Assembly: GCA_016081115.2 (NCBI GenBank) | Contig: CM071930.1 | Location: 35,231,641-35,295,640, forward strand | Origin: Rehmannia glutinosa | Lineage: Eukaryota > Streptophyta > Magnoliopsida > Lamiales > Orobanchaceae | DNA: 64,000 nt | Reading direction: 5' to 3' | In this document: positions 50,061 to 61,747 of the stretch, one piece after another | Numbering within the stretch: position 1 is the stretch's first letter | How the letters are laid out: every line of letters begins with the position of its first letter | Translations under genes and position numbers: made by a program | Notes under the pieces: model-generated | What the model was told of the DNA's origin: nothing | The model's input: the letters and a program-made list of their open reading frames with translations, nothing else | The model's database searches: none

Positions 50061-51575
50061 ATTGATAAATGCCATGTAAAACTTAGAATAGAAAGTTAGC
50101 TCCCAATTCTTCTGTAAAATGTATTGTAACAATTAGAGTGCCAAGCTAAGTTAAATCGGCTACGCCCTAACATGCAAGAAGACATTTGAAGAATGGAAGG
50201 AAGACCTGTGTGAAACAAATGAATGTGGCAAAGAGGAGTAGACGGAACTCTGCTGAAGAAGCGGTGAGATGCGGTGAGTGGAGCATCGGTCAAGTCACTC
50301 AAGAAAAGCCAAGTCTCAAGTTGAAGTGACGAGCAGTCATCCATGATTGGAAGGCGACTCTAAGTCACCTGGGAAAGCAAGGAAATGCAAATCAAGTCGA
50401 GATAATCGTAAAAGAACCGTTGCCGCGAAATCAAGAGATTTACTTAAACAAGTAATATCTCCATACCACCTTTCTCGGAGTGCTCGGTCCCCAGAAGCGT
50501 GCAAATGGAATGAACCAATGGGAAGCACTACACCGTGTCGAACTCCGAAAGGTGAAAGAACAATTCATACGAGGAAATGGCAATTCCAAGAAGCGCAAAC
50601 CAACGACGCAAAGTGACTTTCAAAAATAAGCTATCTCTTCAACGGGCAAATTTTTGAAAGTTCACTATAAAAGGCGAGAGGAGTTTGTTTGAGAGAGAAG
50701 ATGGATGCATGAATGACACATACGTGAGATACACAAGCACATTAGAAAAACTGAAACAATCTCAATCCTCAAGTCTACATTTGAAGTACATCAATCCAAC
50801 ACTCACCGTGAAGGAAAGAGAACTTCAATCGATTGAAGAGAAAAATACTCGAAAACAAGGGGTCTACTTTCCGGGAAGGATTGTAGAAAGGTTCAAGGTT
50901 GAACCAAGTCTTAAGCTTTTGGAGGGCTTCGTGATCAAATCCAAAGAGCTTGAGCAAGTGAGTTGTAGTAACAAGGCAAGCGCCTATGAAGAAGGTAGAG
51001 TCGTACGAGAAGCCAACCGAGTGATCAAGGCGTCTCAGGTCGAGTCCCTAAGGATCAAGTCGGTCTTTGTGATCAAGACTTGTATCCGGATCATTCCGCT
51101 TTGTAAACGATCATTAATTAGTGGATTCCTCCGGAGTTGGAGAAGAGAGGAGTAGAAGAATTACCCCATCTTCGAACCTCTATAAAAACTTTCTTGTGTC
51201 ATTTACATTTTGACTTTTAAATTCCTGCACTTTTAATTGCTTATATCTCGATAAATTTGCTATCGATTGATAATTTATAAGTACTAAATCAAGCTCTAAA
51301 ATCTTGCTTAATCAAACTTAAGGGTGTTAAGTCTTCCAATGAAAATAAAACCACAATTGAGTTAAATCGTAGCCAACAAATGAGTTACTCCATCAACAAA
51401 TTTCAAATCAAGTGAGTCTGTTGAGAGATTAACTCTCTTGAGTGACTAATTCGATCCATCCATCAAGGACACAACTGTGTAGAATTAACTCAGAGATTTA
51501 AAAAGACTAAATCGAAAATTTGGTAAGGTTTATTCAACCCTTCTAAACCTTACACTTACACCCCTTGGACCTACA
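50061..51575 (+). mobile_element. 3' LTR of copia element B, 5' end missing
   Basis: Matches LTR 38214-39770 from about its 24th base: it begins attgataaatgccatg instead of TGTTAGG, so the terminal TG and the purine tract are not seen. It ends at ctaca (51575) and is followed by agagt and the rest of element A RNase H. The lost 5' edge is either a small deletion or a local sequence error. Confidence 0.83.
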
Positions 51576-51999
51576 AGAGTTGACAGAAGAGCACCTCGAG
51601 CACATGTCAAATGCTTGGAAACAAAGCATTTCTGGTTTAGCAAAAAGCAAAATTCAATAGCCACCTCTACAAAAAGGTGAATACATAGGCTGGGGCGACT
51701 GTTGTGCCCAAATCCTATGGATGAGGCGGTGAGAGACTATGAAGTTGAAGAAAAGGAAATTCCAATCATGTGTGATAACACAAGTGCAATTGCAATCACT
51801 CGAGAATCTGTGTTGCACTCAAGAACAAAGCATATCGATGTCGAGATATCACTTCATAAGAGATCATGTTGAAAAGAAGGACATCATCTTGGAATATATT
51901 TCAACTGATAAACAGTTGGCTGACATATTCACAAAACCATTATGTGAATCAAGATTTGAAGAACTCAAGCATGAGTTAGGGTTAATTGAACTGAGCTGA
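51576..51999 (+). pseudogene. Element A RNase H, 3' part after element B
   Basis: Resumes the frame cut at 38213. It corresponds to 44950-45382 of element B and includes FSKKQNSIATST, a region equivalent to TKHIDVRYHFIRDHV, and STDKQLADIFTKPL, ending with a stop at 51997-51999 (GLIELS). This end is better preserved than the copy in element B. Confidence 0.88.
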
Positions 52000-52563
52000 C
52001 ACTCGAGAAGACTCAAAGAAAAGAAATGAAACACAAAAAAGAAGAAAAAGGATCAATTCTCAAAATCGGCTAAATGAATCGACCATGTCGGAAAGACAAC
52101 TATATCGAATTAGGTGGCCAATTTGAGTCACTTTGAGAAGCTGTGACGAGAATAGTTAAATCGGCTAAGGGATAAAATTTGAGTCATTTATGAGCAAAAT
52201 GACAAAAACGCAGTCGTTTTTACTAAGCGGGAATGTTTTTAAGAATGACGTCAGCATAATGATGATGTGTACAGACAAAAAGCTGCATACCAAGCTTATG
52301 ATTGGATATAAATCTTTGCCGCCGCATTAAATTCGAGACATTAAATGCTAATCGGCGTGCAAAATCTAAGCCGTTGATTTCGATCACATTTCAAAAACCA
52401 CCCGCACGCCCTTTCGTAAACCATACTTAAACCATTTTCGTCATTTTCTCTCACATATTACCAAAACGTTTCATTTCTATCTCGAAAGCAAAGGCAAAAC
52501 TCTCTCAAAACCCTATCAATATTCAAATCAACTTCTAAGTTTCTTTTCGTGAAATCTTGAAAA
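52000..52563 (+). other. Element A spacer between pol and the extra 3' ORF
   Basis: Homologous to 45383-45927, non-coding. Confidence 0.5.
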
Positions 52564-55261
52564 ATGGCACCAACTTATGATTTCGTCAAGCTAGGGAAGC
52601 AAATCCACACTGGTCTCTGGTGGATTTCGAGGAATGGTCAAACAGGGGGTCCGATGACGCCCTCATAAAGAAAATCGCTGAAAAGCTCGAATAAATGCCT
52701 GGGGCAAACCATTTACGACGATGGAGTTCTCGATGACCTATGTGGAAGAGGTCGCACGATTCTACGTGAACACCGAAATTCACGATGAGGGATCAAATCC
52801 TCTTCACGGGAAGGAGTTCATCATCTCTGCCAAGGATCCGGCGAACACGCTTACTACGGCGGAAGGAGCACCGAAATCAATGAAGCCGACGTGACTTGGC
52901 TTGCTTGGAAGGAAGTAGCCAAGACCGACTATCTTTGAAAAGATAGTCTACCACCCAAAAAGGGGCTGCTTGAAGGAGGACTACCACAAATCTGTTGGAC
53001 ATAGTTGCCAAATGCATAGACATCAAATTTGGCGGCTTTGACCAACCATGCTTCTAAAGCAAAACCGATCGTAATGGCTGCGATCATTGAAGAAAAGCAA
53101 ATAAACTCAAAATTGAGTTTGTCTCACAGCAGACTACGCGAGAATGTAGGAACAAATCCTTCAAGGAAGATGGTGCATTTGGAGGATCCACGGATATGGC
53201 CTGATTGGCGGGTGATGGAGGTGAAAGAGTCCCTCTTCGACATGGAAAGCGTTCCATGTAAACAAGAGGATGTTGAATCAAACCTCTCTAGCGCCTGAAG
53301 AGAGCCCACGCCAAGAGAGGCGATACAAGTGAGGGGGAATCGGTGACCACTGAAGATCTGTTGTTTCCTCTCCCCCCGAAAGAAGAAAGTCCCTGCACTG
53401 CTAAGAGAATCTGCTGCCCCTGCAGCTAAGAAAAACAAACTGCTCTTGCCCTGCAGTAAGTCAAGTCGCTTTGCCCCATGATCGTGTCTCTGCCCAACAG
53501 CTGACCAAGAAGGAATCTCAAATACCTTCTCCGGTCATCAAAAAGAGGAGAACTGATAAGCCAAGACGACTGCTCCTCGAGGAAGAAAACACGGCCGGCC
53601 CCCCCACCGCCCAGACTCGGAAGACACTCTCTCCGAACCAGGAAATCCCTTTGAGTGCGAACCAAGAGACGAAGAAGAATCATCAAGCAATCCGAACTTG
53701 AAAAACCGGTGAGTCGGCCACTCAGGCCGCAACAGATCTGGAGACTAGCCGGAGAAGTAGAGTCTCCGGATAATATTGATGAAACAGCCAAGTCTTACGA
53801 AGCGTCGGAGAGGCAAATCGAAGACCATTGTAGTTCGAGCAGTGAGACACAAGAAGAAGGTTTGAAAGAGATGATGATGTGACGATCCTATCCCCACTTT
53901 ACCCGGACATCCAAAATCCTCTGCGAGAGTGGAGGAAGTGGAAATTGAGTCGATCTAGGAGAGCAGTTCCAACGGCCTTGAGTTTATCGAAGAAGAAGAA
54001 GGAAGCTGTTGAACTTTCTTGGGTCGACCACTTGTGATCCAAGACTTGGATGAAGAAAATTGCCTGATATCTTTGCATTTTCAAGGACAAGGAGAAGGAG
54101 AGACTGCGGAGAGGAAGGCGAGGCACGAGAGAAGGCCAAAGATCTCGCCTCTCACCGGCACCCACGTAACATACACATCCTCACCTCGACATTCTATCGA
54201 GAAAGTGATGAGGATCGGACCTCTTTTGCTTTGCCGCGAAGAGTTGCAAATGCGAGAAGCAATGCACGAATCGAGAATTCTTCATGAGAAAAGAATGATG
54301 GAGGGACCAGGAGAGTCCTCCAAAACACAACCGAGTTGGACCCAATGGGAGTGGTGCGATATTGCCACGATTGTTCTGCCACCACTTCCCACTCACTCGG
54401 AAGAAGGAATTAAAGAACTGGCGATGAAACCCGGTTAGTAGGGACCCCGATCGAGCCAACCCCTAATGAAGGTGTCTTACCACCGCCCCAACTACCGAAC
54501 ACTCGGTAAAAACAGTGGGAGTTTGGAGACGAGTGACCCCATTCCAGTCACTCGGCTAGTGCGCCCCGGTGAGGGGAAACTCCCTCCACCGCAGCGGCAA
54601 GGTCGGAGGATCTTTGCGAGATGACTCCACAAACGAATCTAGGAGGCGAAGTGGAGAAAGTACAAACACAAAATACACGACAAGTTGCCATCAACGAAGC
54701 TCGAGGCGATTGAGACTGTCTCGGTGAGGTGCCAACCGCTCTCGAAGGCTAATGACGCCGCTGATGCGATCGAGGTCGAAAGAATGTACCACGGGAGTTA
54801 ACACTGGGCGATGAAAGTGCAATCCATGGGGTTGAGACTCCAATGTATGCCACCACGAGAAGACCCTAAGACAAAATGACATTGTCGATAGGGAGGTCAA
54901 GGCCTCGCTTGCGATTGAGACTGCGGGAGGTAATGAAGGCCAACGGGAGGTTGAGACTTCCCTGGGTAAAGAAGGCTGAAGTAGAGAACATCCCTCCTGC
55001 TATCATTGATCCATCGAAAAGGAGATTAGCGCACTTCACGACTCCCAGGATAATCCTCGATGTAACTTTTCCGGATCGGAAGAAGACGATGAAGCCGAGT
55101 CATCCCCCCTCGTGATCGATCCAAAAGACTCGGCTAAGGATGTTCCAACCACGAGCAAGTCTGACCTCAAGACTACTCGTCAAACTTTCAATTTTGATGA
55201 TGAGCCACCCATGGAAATCTCATCATCGTCCGATGATGCTTCTGATAAGGCCGAGGACCAG
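52564..55261 (+). pseudogene. Element A extra 3' ORF region, truncated
   Basis: Starts MAPTYDFVKLGKQIHTG and follows the same course as 45928 onward: MTYVEEVARFYVNTEIHDEG, KFGGFDQ, PIVMAAIIEEK, ENVGTNPSRKMVHLEDPRIW, a Lys/Pro-rich part near 53380-53440 and an acidic part near 55190-55260 (FNFDDEPPMEISSSSD, matching about 48535-48580 in B). It stops abruptly at 55261, where the sequence changes to a copy of the left flank of element A. The equivalent of roughly the last 1.45 kb of B's region and A's own 3' LTR are missing. Confidence 0.7.
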
Positions 55262-55714
55262 TCAACTTTAAAATTTCATTTAATTCTTCCTTAATTTTAG
55301 ATTTATTAGCTTACCAGGTTCGACTTTTCCCCGTATGCACATCAAATTGTAAATTATGTGTGCCCATAAATATGTATGCATGCTTATATAATATGCTATG
55401 ATTTCATTGATTTTGTCAAAATGGTATTACAGTTCGTTGGGTTCTTGATTAGACAGGGCACGACCACCGCGTGGTGGCGCGTCGTCAGTCGGCCCCTCCT
55501 ACCCCACATTAAATAAATTTAAATAGAAAAAAATAATTTTTTTTATTTTTAATATTCTTTACAAAAATATCATCCCTATTCTTTACAAAATTATTAAATA
55601 TATTAAAAAACATAGGCGGGGCAGGGGGCAAGGCAAGTACTTATGGGTCGTGTCATAATTATCATCCCTATTCTTGACCATTCTATTGCTTATGCATCGA
55701 ATAAAAACAGTCGT
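55262..55714. repeat. Second copy of the left flank of element A
   Basis: Near-identical to 30985-31441 and in the same orientation, including the AT-rich parts base for base. The junction on its left shares only tcaact with the original context. It ends with the target sequence gtcgt (55710-55714) directly before an LTR. Confidence 0.88.
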
Positions 55715-57269
55715 TGTTGGGAAATTTATTGTTTAGATTTTGATGAATGCCATGTAAAACTTAGAATAGGAAGTTGGCACCCCATTTTTGTTGTAAACCG
55801 CATTGTAACAAATAGGGTGGTCAAGTGAGTTAAATCGGCTATGCCTAAACATGCAAGAAGACAACGGAGACTAGAAGGAAGACTCACATTGCAGAGACGG
55901 TGAGTATGGCAAAGAAGAGAAGACGGAACTCGATCAAGGTGCAACAGATGCAAATTAAAATGTATCATCAAGTCAACTCAAGATAACCAAGTCTCAAGTT
56001 GAAGTGATAGAAGAGTCATTCAATGATTGAAAGGTGACTCTAAGTCACCTGGGAAAGCAAGGAAATGCAATCAAGTCGAGATAATCGAAGAGATCCGTTG
56101 CCGTAAATCAAGAGAATTACTTAAACAAGTAATACCTCCATGCTACCTTTCTCGAAGTGCTCGATCCCGAAGCGTGCAAAGGGAATGAACCAATGGGAAG
56201 CACTACACCGTGTCGAACTCAAAAAGTCAAGAACAATTCATACGAGGAAGTGACAATTCCAAGGATCGCAACAAGACAAGCCAACGACCACAAGTGACTT
56301 TAAAAATAAGCTATCTCTTCAACGGCGATTTTTGAAAGATCACTATAAAAGGCCGAGGAATGACTCGAGAGAAGGTTACCAAGGTTACCTCGAACCACGA
56401 ACATTCAAGCAAATATTTGAATCAGTAACCTAAGATATTCTCAAATCATTCAAGATTAATCCTCAAGCCTACATTACGAAGAAAATCAATCCAACACTCA
56501 CTGTGAAGGAAAGATAACTTCAATCGGTTGAAGAGGAAATTGTTGAAGAATCAAGGGGTCTACATTCCACGAAGGATTGTAGGAAGGTTCAAGGTCGAAC
56601 CGATCTCGAGCTTTTGGAGGGCTTCGTGATCAAATCCAAAGAGCTTGAGCAAGTGAGTGTAGTAGTAAGCAAGCGCAACTGCCTGTGAAGAAGGTAGTCA
56701 TACGAGAAGCCACCGGGTGATCAAGGCATCTCCGGCCGAGTCCCAAAGGATCAAGTCACCGTGTGTGATCAAGACTTGTATCTGGATTACCACTTTGTAT
56801 CTTGATCAATACCTAGTGGATTCCTCCGGAGTTGGAGAAGAGAGGAGTAGAAGAATTACCCCATCTTGAACCTCTATAAAAACTTATCGTGTCATTTATA
56901 TTTCAAAGACTTTAATTCCTGCATCTTATTTGTTTAATTCTCACGACATATTTGCTATCCAACTGATAATCTCTAAGTACTAAAACCAAGTATTAAATCA
57001 TAACTAAACCAAACTTAAGGGTGTTAAGTCTTCCAAAAAACAAACCACAAAAGAGCTAATTCGGTCTTAATAGCCGAGTTATTCTATCAACAAGCTCGAT
57101 CCAGTCATTGAGTGACTAACTCTACTGATTAACTAAATTGGTCATCCCACCAAGGACACAACATGTAGTATCAACTCTGAACTTTTAAAAAAGTCCAAAA
57201 GTGAAAATTTGGTAAGGTTTATTCAACCCCCCCTTCTAAACCTTACACTCACACCCCTTGGGACCTACA
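55715..57269 (+). mobile_element. Solo-like LTR of the element A family, with target duplication
   Basis: Starts TGTTGGGAAATTTATTG and ends GGGACCTACA, 1555 bp, closest to the LTR at 31442. It is bounded by GTCGT at 55710-55714 and 57270-57274, with host-type DNA after it and no internal region. That is the structure of a solo LTR. It could also be read as the 3' LTR of element A, since the right-hand GTCGT nearly equals the atcgt left of LTR 31442. Confidence 0.87.
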
Positions 57270-57497
57270 GTCGTAAAGTGGAGATGAATGTCATTTCTAT
57301 ATTTGATTGGGCTTTCAAAACTTGTATTCTTTATTTTGCTTAAAGAAATGTTTATTTTAGTGTCTAGTATTTTTTTCAGATTCAGAGTAATTCGTTTGGA
57401 AATCATGCATAATAACTTGTGATATTATAAAACTATAATTTAATTTAATACTTTATTTATATACAAATACACAATAAGTATAAATATAAAAATCTAT

Positions 57498-57775
57498 GAA
57501 AATTTTAATGTACCTCCCGAACTATGCACAATTTTTGAAACCAACCCCTAAACTATTTTCTTCTATTTAATCCCCTAAACTACATAAAATTTTCTATGAT
57601 GCCCTCTTCTCCTCCCCGCCAACGGAATATTCCCATCAGATCCGCCGGCGGGGAGGATGGGATGGGACCGTAGAAATTTTCGTGTAGTTGAGGGGGTTAC
57701 GTAGAAATAAAATTAGTTTAGGGGCAATATAGAAAATCGCGTATAGTTAAGGGGGTTTATTATTTTTTTCCTCTT
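57498..57775. mobile_element. Foldback MITE, right of the retrotransposon block
   Basis: Same family as 30708-30973: inverted arms ccctaaactattttcttcta / aaataaaattagtttagggg and ctacataaaattttct / aaattttcgtgtag around a GC-rich centre (cccgccaacgg, then ccgccggcgggg). Confidence 0.75.
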
Positions 57776-57783
57776 TTTTATTT

Positions 57784-58664
57784 AGGATAAATCTCACTTT
57801 GCCCCCATACTCTCCTTGAGTATCACTTTACCCTTTTGTACTTTCAATTGTATCACTTTACCCCCTTATACTCTTAATTAGTATCACATTACCCCCTTAT
57901 GCTTTTAGAATATTAATTTATACTAATATACTCAAAACATTACCATTATATCATTTCCTATTAGTTTTATTAGAATAAAATAATTATTTTAAAAGCATTT
58001 AGTTTTATTAAAAGCATTTATTTTAAAATATATTACATTTAGGTGCTAATTATTTAATTTTAATATAGTCCCTATTAAATTAATATATAAACGGATATTT
58101 CTATTAGCTAATACATTTATACTTTTAATTTATTATTATTATTCATCACAAACATAAAATTATATAATATATATAATACAATTTTATTAAAGATGTGAAT
58201 ATTATTAGTAATTTTTAATTATTGATTGAATAATCATAATTTAATAAAAATTATGTTAAATAGAAAAAATAGTCATTTTAGTGGTTAATTTTTTAATACA
58301 AAATATTATTTTACAAGATAAACATAATTTTGAGATTTATTATGAAAAATGTATGAATAAATTAGTTTACATAAAATAACCTACAATACAGTTATTCCAT
58401 AAGAACTATATTAATTTTAATAAATAGCAAAAAAGGCTTTCCAAAATAATTATATGTATTTGATGCCATTGTTAAATTAAAATAATAGTTGGGGCAATTA
58501 GGTCATTTAATATGGGAATATAATGATTAAATGATATTTTAATTGTTAAGGGGGTAAAGTGATACAAATTGATAGTACAAGGGGATAAAGTGATACAATT
58601 GAAAGTACAGTGAGTAAATTGATATTAGATAAGAGTATAAGGGGGTAAAGTGAGATTTGTCTTT
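57784..58664. mobile_element. Foldback element with arms of about 120 bp
   Basis: The left arm aaatctcactttgccccc, with repeats of gtatcactttacccccttata, is mirrored by the right arm gggggtaaagtgatacaa and gggggtaaagtgagattt. The middle (about 57910-58530) is very AT-rich and non-coding. Confidence 0.8.
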
Positions 58665-59753
58665 TCATTTAAAAAATATTACTTTTTACTCTGAAAAGTA
58701 TACTTTTTAAAGTAATTATTTTGGAAGTGGTAATGTGCTACAACTTTAGACTCTTAAAGTATCATTTTTTATTACACAAATATCACTTTTACTCTGAAAA
58801 ATATATGTTTTTAAAGCAACAAAACTAATTATTTACTTGCAAAGTTATATACAACCTTGCTTAACAGTATCACTTTTTATTGTAAAAAAAAGTATTACTT
58901 TTATTTTAAAAAGTATATGTTTTTAAAGTAACGAAATTACATTAGAAGTTTCCATTGACATAATATCAATTTAGACTCGAAAAATATCACTTTTTATTAA
59001 AAAAAGTAACACGCTTATTTTAAAAAAATATACGTTTTTCAAAGTAACAAAATTGATAGTATTTACCTCCATTCCTTGAAAAGTATCGGGTTTTCCTCTC
59101 AAAAGTATTAGTAGAACCACAGGAACGTATTAGTTTTTTTTCCATATACAGACTGAATATTTGTTCTTGTGACAAAATTATCATAAGAGCACGAAATTAA
59201 TGACCATTTACAGGGGTTGGAGAGGGTGAATAAAGTTCCAATTCTGAAACTTAAAATCTTCATTGATGGACTTTCAAACCTTAAAAAATTATTGTTGATG
59301 TGTTTACTAGGATCGCGTAGAATACAAGAAGCACCATATCTAAAATATAAGAAAAAAACTCTCGTTGGTTCATAAATAAATTCAAGTTTAGTCATAGATT
59401 AAACAATCATTTTAAATTGCACACACTTATGAGAAATGGCTAGAAATTATGATGGGATATGTTAAAAGGAAGAATATTCAAAAGCATCTCATGGGGTTCC
59501 CACACCCCCACATACCATATTTCTTAGGGTGAGCGTTCCAAATGATGGAGTGCCCTATTTTTCTCATTCTGCCTCGGCCAAGAGCCGATGATGAATTTGT
59601 GCAAAAACTCTACTCATGCAAAGTTAATTAGGGTCCTCTTCGTTTGCTTCTGATCATTTGGGATATATTTCTTCTTCAGCCGCTTCAGCTTCTAGGAATT
59701 TTTTTGGTTTGATTTTTTCAGGTTTTGTAGAGAAAAGAGAGAGACAAAGGTTT
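58665..59753. other. AT-rich DNA with repeated 'ctctgaaaagtat' motifs
   Basis: Between 58680 and 59110 short phrases such as tactctgaaaagtata, tatcactttttatt and gtttttaaagtaac recur about five times, a degenerate repeat. From 59110 to 59753 no feature was recognised; the small ORF near 59108-59395 is not coding-like. Confidence 0.45.
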
Positions 59754-60170
59754 AGGGTGCGATTGGATATATTTTCATTTTTGAAAATTTTCATTTTACT
59801 AGAGAATAGTACTAAAGGAAATTTTGGAAGAAAAAAATATGAATTTGGAGCGTGTGATTGGATGTGAGATGAAAAAGTAATGATGAAAGTTGATTTGATT
59901 TGAAAATAGTAAAATAATGATTGAATATGATTGGTATTTAGAAATGTGTGAGCAAATAGTGAAATTTGTGGGAGAATATATAATAATGATTAGTTTTTTT
60001 GTGAAAAAATATGTAGATGTGATTGGTAGGAGAAAAAGTGAGAAAAAGTAAAAATGAGAAAATAGTATATTTTCTGAAAATTTTCATAAACAATCGCATA
60101 TTTGGTCAAAATATTTCTCGAGCGGAATGAAAAATATTAAATCTTGTTCATATCCAATCGCAGCTTTAGC
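59754..60170. mobile_element. MITE with gcgattggatat inverted ends
   Basis: The left end tttagggtgcgattggatat and the reverse complement of the right end (gctaaagctgcgattggata) are inverted repeats. Inner motifs tgaaaattttca occur on both arms. Its right half matches the relic at 3531-4035. Superfamily not assigned. Confidence 0.65.
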
Positions 60171-60894
60171 CTTCAAAGTGATCATAATCATAATAATATA
60201 AAAAGAAGATGAAGAAGGGTGTTTGGGTTTGGGAAAGAAGGAAAAAGAGGAAAAGGGGAGAAAGACGAGGATATGGAACAAATATCTTAGTACTGTTTTT
60301 TCTTTTTTCTTTTTTGATTTAGATTGGATTTGGGTGTTACGGGTCTGTCTCACGGATCTTGACCTATGAGACGGTTTCACATGATATTTACTCTTGAGAC
60401 ATTGTTGAAATTTATACCCAACATACTATGTAAGTTAATTTAATAAATAAAATGAAAGTGTCATTTCATTTCTCAATAACAATATCACTCTAATCAGATC
60501 ATGATTATTTGAGAACTATCTTATAACATAAACGAATGACCAATAATTATTCTATTGTCTGAGATTAACAAATATATAGCATAAATAATAGAACAAATAA
60601 ATAACATTTTTTATGTAATAGGTATTTACTTATTATATATTCAAAAAACTATGTACAATATAATACTTAAATTTATGTATAATTTAAAGATTATATTTAC
60701 AATTATATAGATATATATTTAGAATTTCAATATGTCAGAAATTTAAGACAAAATTTATACGCTAGATTATTATTTTTAAATATAATACATAGATACATAA
60801 ATTATATATATATATATAATTTCAATAATTCAGGCATTTCATTTAATAGTTGTACAGTGGATTATTTATACATAGAACACAAAATATGTACAAT

Positions 60895-60929
<35 letters not shown>

Positions 60930-61706
60930 AAAAAAAAACTTATATATTTTGTTAACCAGATTTGTATTCCATGTTTAGATTTTCGGAGTATTGATATTTT
61001 AATTATAGATTTTGTTGTATATATAGTTTGGATTTTCTGAAAATTATAATCGAATATTTTGTATTTTTCCGATTTTTGGTAACAAAAGACATAATCAAAT
61101 AAATTTGTCCAAATAAACATTCTTGTTTGGTAATAAAATAAACAAAATAAATAATATTTTTTGTGAAAAAAGATTGAATTGGTTAATATCAAATTTTGTT
61201 TGACAATATGCCTAAAAAACTTACCAATTATAAAAATTTAAGCATTCATATCACTTTTTTTATACAGTAATCTTCATTATTGTTTAGAAATGGGAATATA
61301 TAATTATATATTTTAAATTAAGAAAGTATGAATTTTATGAAAATCTGATTTATTGAAACTAAGAAATTTTAGTTTTTAAATTAAGAAAGTATAAAAGTTG
61401 TTGTTCAAATAATTTTACGTTGATAATTAGAATATACCCAACTTATGATGAGAGTGAAAATCCAATTTACTGAAAGTAAGGAATTGCAATATTTTAAATT
61501 TGGAGAGTATAATCCTACTGTTAAAATAACATTACCTTAATCATTAAGACTTACCCAAAATTTTAGCAATTTATATTGCATGTTTTTAATATAATTAAAT
61601 TACTATTTTTTTACTCAATCTTTTTTTAAATAATAATTCAGGATTTTCCTAATTTAGAAAGGTGTAATGAGCAGGAAATTTTGAGCTACTATTTTCAGAG
61701 ACTTCT

Positions 61707-61745
<39 letters not shown>
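60171..61745. other. AT-rich intergenic DNA, (TA)n tracts
   Basis: Contains a fragment of the gagacggtctcat MITE family (about 60336-60382), (TA)n at 60893-60919 and (TA)n at 61710-61745, the latter being the target of the next element. No gene was recognised. Confidence 0.5.
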
Positions 61746-61747
<2 letters not shown>

